Shown: in pieces, positions 1-7,762 of the stretch
Layout: each line of letters opens with the position of its first letter
Position numbering within the stretch: the first letter of the stretch is position 1
NCBI GenBank assembly: GCA_023488945.1
Contig: JAMDBZ010000022.1
Span: 1 to 29,981, forward strand
DNA length: 29,981 bases
Origin: Deltaproteobacteria bacterium
GTDB taxonomy: Bacteria; Desulfobacterota_E; Deferrimicrobia; Deferrimicrobiales; Deferrimicrobiaceae
Direction of reading: 5' to 3'
Notes under the pieces: generated by a model
Told to the model about the DNA's origin: nothing
What the model saw: only the letters and a program-made list of their open reading frames with translations
Database searches by the model: none
Translations under genes and position numbers: made by a program

Positions 1-127
1 CGCGTCCATCGCCGCGTTGGCGCCGTCGCAGTACGCCCTCACGATCTCGCGGCTCCGCTTCGGCCAGGAGGCGAACAGCGCCGGCGCGCGCGCGGCGAAC
101 CCGAGGTGGCGGAAGAGCCGGTCGGCC
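1..127. repeat. Exact 127-bp direct repeat, copy 1, at the contig end
   Basis: These 127 bases are identical to 635-761 and diverge at the next base (c at 128, g at 762). The offset is 634 bases, not a multiple of three, so this copy is out of frame with the acylase gene that contains the other copy. The junction falls right after the acylase SNAWVVSG motif, where unique downstream sequence is expected. A repeat of exactly 127 bases at a contig tip suggests a de Bruijn k-mer overlap; a real frameshifting tandem duplication is the alternative. Confidence 0.9.
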
Positions 128-1060
128 CGACACGACCCACGCGTTCGAGCCGCCGGAGCGCGGGAGATCTCCCAGCACGGCCCGCAGGGACGCAAGCCCC
201 TCGCGCAGGAGGACCGGATCCGTGGCCTTGGTGCTCCAGTTCATAAATACGGTGTCGCACCGAGAGCGTCGATGCGCCGCGCCTTGCTTCGGCGCGCGAC
301 TGAGCCGTACCGTTGAGTACGGCGCAAGGAGCGCGTACTTCGCTGGAGCGGATGCAGCGGCGCTCGAATGCAACCGTATTTGTGAATTGAAGCACCTCGC
401 GGCAGCCGCCGGCCCTGTCCCCGGAACGACGACCGGGGAATCCGGCGGGACGCGCGGCATCAGCTCCTCGACCTTCTCCCGGGGAAGCCGCCCGGCGATC
501 CGGTAGAGCGTCACCTCCTCCGCCCACTGGGCCAGCCCGAACGATTTCAGGAGGGAGACGGCCGCCACGTCCTCCGGCGTGAACCGGCGCGGGGCGTAGC
601 GCGCGATCCGGAACTCCGCCGGCCAGTTCGAGAGCGCGTCCATCGCCGCGTTGGCGCCGTCGCAGTACGCCCTCACGATCTCGCGGCTCCGCTTCGGCCA
701 GGAGGCGAACAGCGCCGGCGCGCGCGCGGCGAACCCGAGGTGGCGGAAGAGCCGGTCGGCCGGAAGAGCGGATGGACCGAAGGCTTCGGCGAGCTCCCCC
801 CGCGCCACCCGCCGCTCCGTGTCCATCTGGAAAAGGCGATCCTGGGCGTGGACGAACCCCTGCGCGAAGAAGAGGTCGTGATCGCTGCGCGCGCTGATGT
901 GGGGGATGCCGTAGCCGTCCCGGACGATCTCGACGGGGGCTGCGAGTCCCGGGACCTCGAGCGTCCCGTTCCGTTGCGGAGCGCTCCCCTGGAAGACGGC
1001 GGAGCAGGAGCCGAGGGACAGGGCGACCGCGGCGATGAGGAGCGCCGCCGGCCGCCTCAT
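128..1060 (-). CDS. Penicillin acylase family lipoprotein (Ntn hydrolase), 3' end missing
   Basis: Secreted Ntn-hydrolase of the penicillin G acylase / acyl-homoserine-lactone acylase family, which cuts amide bonds after self-processing into alpha and beta chains. The N-terminus is a lipoprotein signal with lipobox LGSC, so the protein should be membrane-anchored. Family landmarks include DGYGIPHI near residue 40, FFAQGFVHAQDRLFQMD, and GGSNAWVVSG, where Ser305 would be the N-terminal nucleophile of the beta chain. The ATG at 1060 overlaps the previous stop as ATGA, implying translational coupling. Residues about 223-277, just ahead of the cleavage serine, are encoded by a palindromic element (230-396) and do not resemble the family. 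True sequence is trusted to about 128; the frame stays open through 1-127 but that stretch is a shifted repeat. Most of the beta chain is absent. Whether it acts on beta-lactams, acyl-homoserine lactones or another amide cannot be told. Confidence 0.88.
230..396. repeat. 167-bp imperfect palindrome (MITE- or REP-like element)
   Basis: The two arms mirror each other around position 313.5. The outer 24 bases (230-253 against 373-396) match with three mismatches and share the core AAATACGGT. The centre is a perfect hairpin, GCCGTAC (304-310), six-base loop, GTACGGC (317-323). The intervening arm sequence is only partly complementary. No transposase is present. It is read through in the acylase frame without stops and supplies about 55 residues. 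No second copy is visible in this window. A non-autonomous inverted-repeat element is the best reading; length and ends are judged by eye. Confidence 0.75.
635..761. repeat. Exact 127-bp direct repeat, copy 2, inside the acylase gene
   Basis: This is the copy that is in frame with the penicillin acylase gene. It encodes the stretch from ADRLFRHLGF to NAAMDA in the alpha-chain region. The partner copy is at 1-127. Confidence 0.9.
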
Positions 1061-2121
1061 CGCTTCCCGAGCACCCGGGCCTTGACCTGGGACAGGATCG
1101 ACTCGAAGACGTTGTCCGAGTAGGCCCGGATGTGGCGGCGCATCTCGATCAGGTACCGTTCGATCTCCGGCCACTCCCTGGCCAGGACCTTCCCCTGGTC
1201 CTTGTACGCCTTCTCGTAGACCGCTTCCAGCCGGTCGTGGAGCGCCTCCCGCTTCCTCCGGTCGTCCGGATGGACCCGCTTCGGAAGGAATTCGTAGATC
1301 GGCTCGAAGATCCGGACATCGGTCTCGTCGAGGTGGAACAGCTCGATGTTGTCGATCATCACGACCTTGCGGTCGGGGGTCGCCACGTAGTGCCCGTAGC
1401 GCAGCGCCGTCCCGATGCAATCGCCGAGGGCATCCTGGCGCGCCGCCCCCTCGACCCACCACTCCCCGTCCCTCTGGACACGGGCCGCCGTGACCCCCTC
1501 GTCCAGGAAGATGTTGACTCCCTCCTCCTTCGGCTTGACGAGGACCTCCTCCCCCTGGGGCGTGACCAGGTAGACGATCGGGAGGGCCGGCAGCCCGGCC
1601 AGCCCGGGGAGGCCGCCGTAGATGTACTCCCCGAGGCATCCGAAGCGGGAGAGGTAGACGTGGTGGTCGCGGCCGTTGCCGTCCCTGACCGTGAAGAGGG
1701 TGTCCTTGTGGACCTTCTCGACGAGGTCGACGGAGGTCACCGTGAAGTCGCCGGGGGCCTCCTTCGAGACTTTATGGAGGAGGTCGAGGATCGCTTTTTT
1801 AAGACCCGTGGGCTTGAGCTTGGAGGTGAAGATCCTGACGCGCGCCTCCACCGGAATGAGCCGGATCGCCCCGCGGACCCAGTTCACGTAAGAGTGGGAG
1901 ATGCTGATCGGGAGCATGTCCGTGCTGGTGGGGTCGAGGAGCTCGTCGACCTTGGCTTCCCAGAGCGGGATGTGCATCCCCAGGAACTCCTGGGGGTTGT
2001 CGACGCCGACGGACCTGAGGATCTTCTCCCGGTCCCTGGTCTTCCGGTCGCCCGCGGGGATCTGGAAATACCTGTGCAGGGCCCGTTCGTACTTCGCCTG
2101 GTCGGAAGGAACGCGGCTCAT
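1057..2121 (-). CDS. Conserved-looking cytoplasmic protein of unknown function, possibly kinase-like
   Basis: 354 residues with no signal peptide and no membrane segment, rich in charged residues. I do not recognise the family. Residues about 155-260 hold a hydrophobic core with a beta-rich look. This is followed by a stretch around 235-270 (ALGDCIGTALRYGHYVATPD, then KVVMIDNIELF) whose pattern, a putative loop ending in hydrophobics-I-D-N, recalls the catalytic and metal-binding segment of protein-kinase-like folds. A canonical HxD motif is not visible, so this is a weak inference. The C-terminal 90 residues are predicted helical and highly charged. The ATG at 2121 has only a G-rich, poor ribosome site. 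The stop overlaps the start of the acylase gene, so the two are probably co-translated. Confidence 0.6.
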   Translation of the reverse strand: MSRVPSDQAKYERALHRYFQIPAGDRKTRDREKILRSVGVDNPQEFLGMHIPLWEAKVDELLDPTSTDMLPISISHSYVNWVRGAIRLIPVEARVRIFTSKLKPTGLKKAILDLLHKVSKEAPGDFTVTSVDLVEKVHKDTLFTVRDGNGRDHHVYLSRFGCLGEYIYGGLPGLAGLPALPIVYLVTPQGEEVLVKPKEEGVNIFLDEGVTAARVQRDGEWWVEGAARQDALGDCIGTALRYGHYVATPDRKVVMIDNIELFHLDETDVRIFEPIYEFLPKRVHPDDRRKREALHDRLEAVYEKAYKDQGKVLAREWPEIERYLIEMRRHIRAYSDNVFESILSQVKARVLGKR

Positions 2122-2189
2122 CGGGAACCCCCGGGGCGGAATGGGTGCTCGCTTCGATAGTATCCCACGGGGGAAACGGCATCAAGGAG

Positions 2190-2216
2190 GGGCGGGCCGG
2201 CGGGGGAGAACCGCCC
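2190..2216 (-). terminator. Weak GC-rich hairpin downstream of the antiporter gene
   Basis: GGGCGG (2190-2195) pairs with CCGCCC (2211-2216) in the 107-bp gap after the antiporter stop. An alternative inner stem, GGCGG/CCGCC, is also possible. There is no U-tract, so this is at best a weak or factor-dependent terminator. Confidence 0.25.
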
Positions 2217-2228
2217 GCGGAGAGAGGA

Positions 2229-4253
2229 TCAGGCGCGCCCGACCCCTTCTCCGGCGGGAGGGGATGGGCGCATGAGCGCCGTCAGCGCCGCGGCCAGCGG
2301 GGCATGGCCGCCGAAGAGGACCAGCTTGTCTCCCACCGCGAGGATCTCCTCGCCGTCCGGCTGGATGAGGGCCCGGTCCCCCCGCAGAATGGAGAGAAGC
2401 ACGATCCCCGTCTCTCCGCCGACCGGCAGCTCCTCGACGCGCCTCCCGGCCCAGCCCGAATCGGGTGAAACATAAAAGACTTCGATCACCTTCTTCCGGA
2501 GGAATTCCTCGAACTCGGCGAGGACCTCCCCCGAGCTCGGCGCCGTCCGCTCCCGCAGGATCTTGTAGGCGCCGCTCCGGATGAGCCCCTCCTGCTGCCG
2601 GACGATGTGCTCGGGAACATGGTACTCCGCGAGGACACGCGCGAAGATCTCGACCGAGGTCTCGAACTCCTCCGGGATCACGGCGCTCGCGCCCAGGGAC
2701 AACAGGTCGTCGACGTCGGCGACGTACCGCGTCCTCACGAGGATGAACAGCTCGGGGTTGGTGTGCCGGGCGACGGCCACCGCGCGGCGCGTCGCCATCG
2801 GGTCGGAGATCGCCAGGACGAGCATCCGGGCGCGCCGGATCCCGACCCGTTCCAGGATCCCGGGGCTGTTGACGTCGCCGAAGAACATCGGCTCCCCCGC
2901 CTCCTTCCCCTCCCGCACGAGGACGTTGTTCAGGTCCACGACGACGTACGGAAGCCGCGTCGCGCGCAGGACGCGGGCAAGGTTCTTCCCGTTCATCCCG
3001 TACCCGGAGATGATGACGTGGTTCTCCAGCGGCGGCGCGGCGGGAGAGTCGTCTTCCGGCTCCTCCCGGACACCGCGCCACCGGCTCATCCATCGCTCGA
3101 CGCGCCACCCGGCCCCCGGCGCCGCCCCCATCAGGAACGGCGTCGCCGTCATCGTGAGGATCGTCGCGGCGAGCAGCGTCTGGTACTGCGCGGGACCGAT
3201 GAGCCCTTCCCGGTATCCCTCCGAGAGAAGCAGGAAGGAGAACTCGCCGATCTGCGCGATGCCGATGCCTGCAATCGCCGCCACGCGCCAGGAGAAGCCG
3301 AGCGCGCGGATCGCCGCCCCGGAGGCGAGCGCCTTGAGCAGGGCGACCCCCGCGAGGACCGCGAGGACCAGGGGGATGTGCCGCCCGACGAACGGCAGGT
3401 CGAGGAGCATCCCGAAGGCGATGAAGGCGACGCCGATCAGGACGTCCCGGAACGGCATGATCTGGGCCGCGATCTCGTGGACGTAGTCCGACTCGGAGAT
3501 CACCATTCCCGCGAGGAACGCCCCCATGCCGATGGAGAGCCCGATCTGCCGCGCGACGAACGCCGTCCCGAGGCACACGAGCAGCACGGTCATCGCGAGG
3601 ACGTCGCGGCTGTTCAGCTTGACGACCTCGCGCAAGAGCCGGGGGATGGCGAACCGGGCGAGCAAGAGCAGCCCCCCGACGGCGGCCGCGGCCTTGAGAA
3701 GCGTCGGGAGGACGGCGGACGCCTGCGCCGCCTCCCACTGGCGCAGCGGGAGGACGAGGAGCATCATCGGGATCGCCGCCAGGTCCTGGAAGACGAGGAC
3801 CCCGAGCGAGATCCGGCCCTGGGAGGTGTCCATCTCCATCCGGTCGGTGTAGACCTTGAGGACGATCGCCGTGCTGGAGAGGGAGAGGACGAACCCGATG
3901 AAAAGCGCCTCCGGAACGGGCACCCGCGCGATCAGCAGGACGACCAGGATGCACAGAACCGTGGCAGACACCTGGGCGGCGCCGGCCCACAGGATCTTCC
4001 GCGGCATCTTCCCGAGGCGCGAAACCGACAGGTCGAGCCCGATCGTGAACAGGAACATGGCCACGCCGATCTCGGCCAGGACATCCACCATCGCCGGCTC
4101 CGAGACGAGCCCGGCCGCCGTGGGCCCCAGGATCGCCCCGGCGATCAGGAAGGCGGGGATCACCGAGATGCGGAGCTTGCCGAACAGGATCGCGACGCCC
4201 GTGGCGATGGCCAGGACGACCGTCAGGTCCCGCAGGATGGCGGAGATCTCCAC
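2229..4253 (-). CDS. CPA2-family K+(Na+)/H+ antiporter with TrkA-N and TrkA-C domains (KefB/KefC-like)
   Basis: Inner-membrane cation/proton exchanger for potassium efflux and pH control. Residues 1-375 carry about twelve membrane segments with CPA2 hallmarks: a GxxLGP-type first re-entrant region near 39-44 and the VFQDLAAIP motif with Gln156-Asp157. A basic linker leads to a TrkA-N/RCK domain starting near 410 with nucleotide-binding GYGMNG (417-422). A TrkA-C domain occupies the last 80 residues or so. The 674-residue length fits the YbaL/KefB group. The start is GTG at 4253, with GGGGAGG seven bases upstream. The regulatory Kef ancillary flavoprotein (KefF/KefG type) is not next to it. 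Gating by NAD(H) or a similar ligand is inferred from the RCK domain. Confidence 0.93.
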   Translation of the reverse strand: MEISAILRDLTVVLAIATGVAILFGKLRISVIPAFLIAGAILGPTAAGLVSEPAMVDVLAEIGVAMFLFTIGLDLSVSRLGKMPRKILWAGAAQVSATVLCILVVLLIARVPVPEALFIGFVLSLSSTAIVLKVYTDRMEMDTSQGRISLGVLVFQDLAAIPMMLLVLPLRQWEAAQASAVLPTLLKAAAAVGGLLLLARFAIPRLLREVVKLNSRDVLAMTVLLVCLGTAFVARQIGLSIGMGAFLAGMVISESDYVHEIAAQIMPFRDVLIGVAFIAFGMLLDLPFVGRHIPLVLAVLAGVALLKALASGAAIRALGFSWRVAAIAGIGIAQIGEFSFLLLSEGYREGLIGPAQYQTLLAATILTMTATPFLMGAAPGAGWRVERWMSRWRGVREEPEDDSPAAPPLENHVIISGYGMNGKNLARVLRATRLPYVVVDLNNVLVREGKEAGEPMFFGDVNSPGILERVGIRRARMLVLAISDPMATRRAVAVARHTNPELFILVRTRYVADVDDLLSLGASAVIPEEFETSVEIFARVLAEYHVPEHIVRQQEGLIRSGAYKILRERTAPSSGEVLAEFEEFLRKKVIEVFYVSPDSGWAGRRVEELPVGGETGIVLLSILRGDRALIQPDGEEILAVGDKLVLFGGHAPLAAALTALMRPSPPAGEGVGRA

Positions 4254-4369
4254 GAATCCTCCCCGTTCGGCCGGAAGGCGCGTTCTGAGTCTACCAGTTT
4301 TTCCCTAAAGTTTTTCTTCGGGAGACCGATAAAAAGGGCAGAAGGCTCGTCGGTCGTCAACAGCGGATG

Positions 4370-4390
4370 GCCTCTTCTCCCCGAAGAGGC
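4370..4390. other. Perfect 8-bp stem-loop between operons
   Basis: GCCTCTTC (4370-4377) and GAAGAGGC (4383-4390) form a perfect stem with a five-base loop. Neither strand has a T-run after it. It may help end the operon transcript or protect its 3' end. Confidence 0.4.
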
Positions 4391-4437
4391 GCGCGACGCC
4401 CGCATGTCCCGCCAACGTCTTCGCGGGCGGCCGGAAG

Positions 4438-4470
4438 ATCCCCCCGGGACCCCACCTCGCCCGGGGGGAT
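4438..4470 (-). terminator. Strong hairpin just after the CoA-transferase operon stop
   Basis: An 11-bp perfect stem, ATCCCCCCGGG (4438-4448) with CCCGGGGGGAT (4460-4470), around an 11-base loop. It starts 7 bases past the TAA of the last operon gene. The transcript from that gene has no U-tract after the hairpin; the T-run lies on the other strand, at 4474-4478. It therefore acts as a 3' end stabiliser, a Rho-assisted stop or a terminator for antisense transcription. Confidence 0.5.
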
Positions 4471-4476
4471 TGGTTT

Positions 4477-5745
4477 TTACGGGAGCGTCCCGAAGACCTC
4501 GTCGTTGTCGGCCCCGGGGGAACGGCAGATCGACTTGATCCGGGCCGGCGTGCCGCTCATCTTCCAGGGCGGGGCGGCCAGCAGCAGCGGACCGTAGACC
4601 GGATCCGTAGCCCGTACGAAGCAGCCCCGCTGCCACCAGTTCTCCTCGGCGAGCGTCTCGAGCGGACGGTTGACCCGCCCCGTCACGACCGCCGCGCCGG
4701 GACCGCTCTTCTTCGATGTGTGCTCCTCGATCGCCCGGAGGATCTCGTCCGCCGTGAGGTTCCGCGACCATTCTTCGAGGATCGCCTGGAGCGCCCGCTC
4801 GTTCTCCATCCGGACGCGGGCGGCGGGGGCGTTGAAGCGGGGGTCCTTCGCAAGCTCGGGCCGGCCGATGATCGTCATGAGCGACTCGAACGCCTCGTCG
4901 TTGTAGGCCGCCATGAAGGCGTAGCCGTCCCTGCACCGGATGTAGGTGTAGGGGAAGACGGCGGGATCGTAGTTCCCGATCCGCGTCCTGGCCTTCCCGG
5001 CGGTGTGCATCCAGGTGATGTTGTAGTCCGCGAACTTCATCAGCCCCTCGGCTCCCGAGACGTCCACGAGCTGCCCCTTCCCGGTCTCCGCGCGGAAGTT
5101 GAGCGCGGCGAGGATCCCGAAGGCGCCCCACAACCCTACGACGAACCAGGCGTGCCAGTTCCCGAGGCGCGTCGGGACCTGGTGGGGAAGCGGCGGGCCG
5201 CCGCCTTCCGGCTCCCCGATGATGTTGGGCGCCCCCGAGAGCGCCTGGCACAGGATGTCGCTGTCCTTGACGGGACGGCCGGCGTCGGGGCCGAAGGAGC
5301 CGTACGTCGACAGGAGGAGATAGACGAGCCCGGGCCGATCGGCGGAGAGGCGCGGGTAGTCGATCCCGAGCTCCTCGAGGCGCTCCGGCGGCTCCGTCGC
5401 GACCAGGACGTCGCTGCGGCGCGCCAGTTCTCGGAGGCGGGCGCGCCCCTCCGGACGGGCCAGGTCGAGCGTGACGAATTTCCGGTTCCGCGCCTCGGAG
5501 AGGAACGGCAGCCCCGTCCCGGCGACCGTGATCCCTTCCGGGGCGTACGCGCGCGCCGGGTCGCCCCCCGGCGGCTCCACCTTGATCACCTCCGCGCCGA
5601 ACTCCCCCAGGATCGAGGCGGCCACCATCCCGCCGAAGTGGCCCGGGCAGAATTCAAGCACGCGGATCCCGGCAAGCGCCTCCGGCTTCCCCGCCGCGCG
5701 CCCCGGATCGGTCGCCTCTTTCGCCCAGGCCGCGAAATCGGTCAT
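4477..5745 (-). CDS. Class III CoA-transferase (CaiB/BaiF) subunit lacking the catalytic aspartate
   Basis: 422 residues of the formyl-CoA-transferase/carnitine CoA-transferase fold: N-terminal LAGIRVLEFCPGHFGGM, then LGEFGAEVIKVEPPGGDPAR (typical CoA-binding region), then the linker ILAALNFRAETGKGQLVDVS. In the active family an Asp sits 16 residues upstream of the end of ILAAL (Asp169 of formyl-CoA transferase, Asp191 in the neighbouring gene). Here that place is Trp200, in HAWFVVGLWGAFGILAAL, and no nearby Asp can substitute. The ATG at 5745 overlaps the stop of the paralogous upstream gene as ATGA. I infer a structural or substrate-binding partner in a heteromeric enzyme, similar in layout to the BbsE/BbsF pair of benzylsuccinate metabolism. 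The alternative is a divergent or inactive enzyme. Last gene of the sigma-54 operon. Confidence 0.88.
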   Translation of the reverse strand: MTDFAAWAKEATDPGRAAGKPEALAGIRVLEFCPGHFGGMVAASILGEFGAEVIKVEPPGGDPARAYAPEGITVAGTGLPFLSEARNRKFVTLDLARPEGRARLRELARRSDVLVATEPPERLEELGIDYPRLSADRPGLVYLLLSTYGSFGPDAGRPVKDSDILCQALSGAPNIIGEPEGGGPPLPHQVPTRLGNWHAWFVVGLWGAFGILAALNFRAETGKGQLVDVSGAEGLMKFADYNITWMHTAGKARTRIGNYDPAVFPYTYIRCRDGYAFMAAYNDEAFESLMTIIGRPELAKDPRFNAPAARVRMENERALQAILEEWSRNLTADEILRAIEEHTSKKSGPGAAVVTGRVNRPLETLAEENWWQRGCFVRATDPVYGPLLLAAPPWKMSGTPARIKSICRSPGADNDEVFGTLP

Positions 5746-7028
5746 CGGGACCTTCCCTCCCCGGCGGCGGGGGCGGCGCCGCCGGACGCCGCTCTTCCCG
5801 GCGGGCGCGCGCCCGGGACATCGGCCCACGTCCCGATCACCTTCCTTCGCGCCAGGTCCTCCATCTCCTCCCTCGACAGCCCGAGGATCTCCCCGAAGAC
5901 CTTCTCGTTGTGGTACCCGACCGGCTTCGCGGTCCACTTGAGCCGGCCGGGGCTCTCCGAGAGCTTGGGGACGGGACCGTACTCGTCGATCCGCCCGTAG
6001 AGCGGGTCGTCGAGTTCCCACACCGTCCCGCGCGCCCGGAGGTGCGGGTCCCGGTAATGGTCCGCCCCGCCGGCGACGGGGGCGGCCGAGAAACCCGACT
6101 CCTCCGCGATCCGGAGGATCTCGTCGCGGCCGCGGGACGCAGCGAACGCCTCGACCGCCTCCGGCGCCGCCCCGCCGGCGACCGCGGCGATCGCGGCGGC
6201 TTCCGCCTCGTCGCGGGCCGAGATGGCCGCAAACCCGTCCGCGCAGCGATAGATCCCCGAAGGGGGGAGCGCGACGTCGCGGTTGCCGGCCCGCTGCCGA
6301 TCCTTCCCCGCAAGACCCGCGTAGGCCCACGTCCAGTCGAGCGTCCGGATCACCGCCTCGGCCTGCGAGAGGTCGATGAGCTGCCCCTCCCCGGTCCGTC
6401 GGCGCGCGTAGAGCGCCGCCAGGACGGCGATCGTGGAGAAGAGCGATCCCGTGTAGTCGCCGACCCAGAAGCCGGCCTTGAGCGGTGAGCGGTCCGGGAA
6501 GCCGGTGATCGCCGACATCCCCGAGACGGCCTGGGCCGTGGCATCGTATGAAGCGCGCCCCTTCGAGCAGGGACCCCACTGGCCGAACCCCGAGTTGGCC
6601 GCGTAGACGATCCGCGGGTTGCGCGCCGAGATCTGCCGGTAGCCGATCTCCCATTCGTCCATCGTCCCGGCGCGCAGGTTCTCCACGACGACGTCCGATT
6701 TTTCCGCGAGACGGAGGAACAGTTCCTTCCCCTCGGGGTAGTGCACGTCGATCCCCACGTGGAGCTTGTTCCGGTTGAGGGGGAGAAAGGCGGGCGAGAC
6801 GTCCTGCCAGAAGAACCCCTCCGGCGCGACGTACCGCATGAGGTCCCCGCGCCCCGGCAGCTCGACCTTGATGACCTCGCAGCCGAACTCGCCCAGGTAA
6901 TCGGCGGCCGCCGGGCCGAAGATCCGCGTGGCGAGCTCCAGGACCCGGACGCCGGAGAGTGCCTCGGGCTTGAACGGGACGGACGCGAGGGACAACGCCT
7001 CCTCCGCGAACGCCCGGAAACCGCTCAT
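5742..7028 (-). CDS. Class III CoA-transferase (CaiB/BaiF), catalytic subunit
   Basis: 428 residues. It transfers CoA between acyl groups by forming an aspartyl-CoA anhydride/thioester intermediate. Visible landmarks are LSGVRVLELATRIFGP, LGEFGCEVIKVELPGRGD, NRNKLHVGIDVHYPEG, and GDYTGSLFSTIAVLAAL with Asp191 at the position of the catalytic aspartate, then RTGEGQLIDLS. The C-terminal 30 residues are Ala/Gly/Pro-rich and probably disordered. The ATG at 7028 is preceded by a strong GGAGGAAGG site that overlaps the end of livF. Its stop overlaps the start of the paralogue lacking the aspartate, so equal co-translation of two subunits is likely. The acid substrate is not known; co-transcription with a LIV importer and a MaoC hydratase suggests an imported organic acid. 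Confidence 0.92.
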   Translation of the reverse strand: MSGFRAFAEEALSLASVPFKPEALSGVRVLELATRIFGPAAADYLGEFGCEVIKVELPGRGDLMRYVAPEGFFWQDVSPAFLPLNRNKLHVGIDVHYPEGKELFLRLAEKSDVVVENLRAGTMDEWEIGYRQISARNPRIVYAANSGFGQWGPCSKGRASYDATAQAVSGMSAITGFPDRSPLKAGFWVGDYTGSLFSTIAVLAALYARRRTGEGQLIDLSQAEAVIRTLDWTWAYAGLAGKDRQRAGNRDVALPPSGIYRCADGFAAISARDEAEAAAIAAVAGGAAPEAVEAFAASRGRDEILRIAEESGFSAAPVAGGADHYRDPHLRARGTVWELDDPLYGRIDEYGPVPKLSESPGRLKWTAKPVGYHNEKVFGEILGLSREEMEDLARRKVIGTWADVPGARPPGRAASGGAAPAAGEGRSR

Positions 7029-7043
7029 CGGACCCCTTCCTCC

Positions 7044-7751
7044 TCAGACGGCAAGGTACTTCCGCTTGACGTCCTCGTCCGCCAGGAGATCGGACATCGT
7101 CCCCTCGTACCGGATCGATCCCTTGTCGATCACGTAGCCGCGGTCCGACACCTTGGCGCAGAAATGGAGGTTCTGCTCGGCGAGGAGCACCGTCACCCCC
7201 TCCTTCCGGATCTCGAGGATCATCTGCGCCAGGAGCGCCACGACGAGGGGGGCAAGCCCCTCGGACGGCTCGTCGAGGAGGAGCACCTCCGGGTTGGTCA
7301 TCAGCGTCCGGGCGATCGTGAGCATCTGCTGCTCGCCGCCCGAGAGCTGGCTCCCCAGGTTCCTCTCCCGCTCCTCGAGGCGCGGGAAGAGGGCGAAGAG
7401 CTTCTCCACCGTCCAGGGGTTCCGCACCTCCTTCCCGCGCCGCGCCGCGACTTCGAGGTTCTCGCGAACGGTGAGGTCCGGGAAGCAGCGCCGGTCCTCC
7501 GGGACGAAGCCGATCCCCTTCCGGCAGATCCGGTAAGCGCGCAGGCCGTCGATCCTCTCCTCCCGGAACAGGATCTCGCCGCTCCGGGGAGGCGTCAGAC
7601 CGATGATCGACCGGAAAGTCGTGCTCTTCCCCGCCCCGTTGCGGCCCAGGAGCGCCACGACCTCTCCCTTCCCGACGGCCAGCGACACGTCGAACAGGAT
7701 GTGGCTGCGGCCGTAGAAGGTGTTGACCGCGCGGAGATCGAGAATCGCCAT
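7044..7751 (-). CDS. Branched-chain amino acid/organic acid ABC transporter ATP-binding protein LivF
   Basis: Cytoplasmic ATPase of a LIV-type (HAAT) importer. Walker A is GRNGAGKST, the signature is LSGGEQQM and Walker B is VLLLDEPSEG; the switch His lies in the segment after TVLLAEQN. The ending, with DKGSIRYEGT then LLADEDVKRKYLAV, is typical of LivF. I use ATG at 7751 (MAILDL...), which has GAGGGG six bases upstream and matches the family N-terminus, giving 235 residues. A GTG at 7766 that overlaps the livG stop as GTGA would add five residues. Fifteen bases separate it from the CoA-transferase pair. Confidence 0.93.
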   Translation of the reverse strand: MAILDLRAVNTFYGRSHILFDVSLAVGKGEVVALLGRNGAGKSTTFRSIIGLTPPRSGEILFREERIDGLRAYRICRKGIGFVPEDRRCFPDLTVRENLEVAARRGKEVRNPWTVEKLFALFPRLEERERNLGSQLSGGEQQMLTIARTLMTNPEVLLLDEPSEGLAPLVVALLAQMILEIRKEGVTVLLAEQNLHFCAKVSDRGYVIDKGSIRYEGTMSDLLADEDVKRKYLAV

Positions 7752-7762
7752 CGGCCCCTCTT

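Larger units (their letters stand above)
4254..4476. other. Intergenic region between the CoA-transferase operon and the antiporter
   Basis: It contains the antiporter ribosome site and two strong hairpins, 4370-4390 and 4438-4470. The part from 4290 to 4340 is comparatively AT-rich and probably holds the antiporter promoter. A TTGACG-like box (complement of 4355-4360) has no well-spaced -10 box, so no promoter is called. No gene was seen. Confidence 0.6.

Noticed and set aside
230..396. Integron attC site
   Set aside because: Length and palindromy fit, but the conserved R'/R'' core ends (RYYYAAC and GTTRRRY) are not at the ends and no cassette or integrase is nearby.
39..527. A separate 162-residue minus-strand protein
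   Set aside because: It reads the acylase region in the wrong frame; the frame with SNAWVVSG and the alpha-chain motifs is the coding one.
4329..4360. Sigma-70 promoter for the antiporter gene
   Set aside because: The TTGACG and TTTTAT boxes are 20 bases apart, outside the usual spacing.
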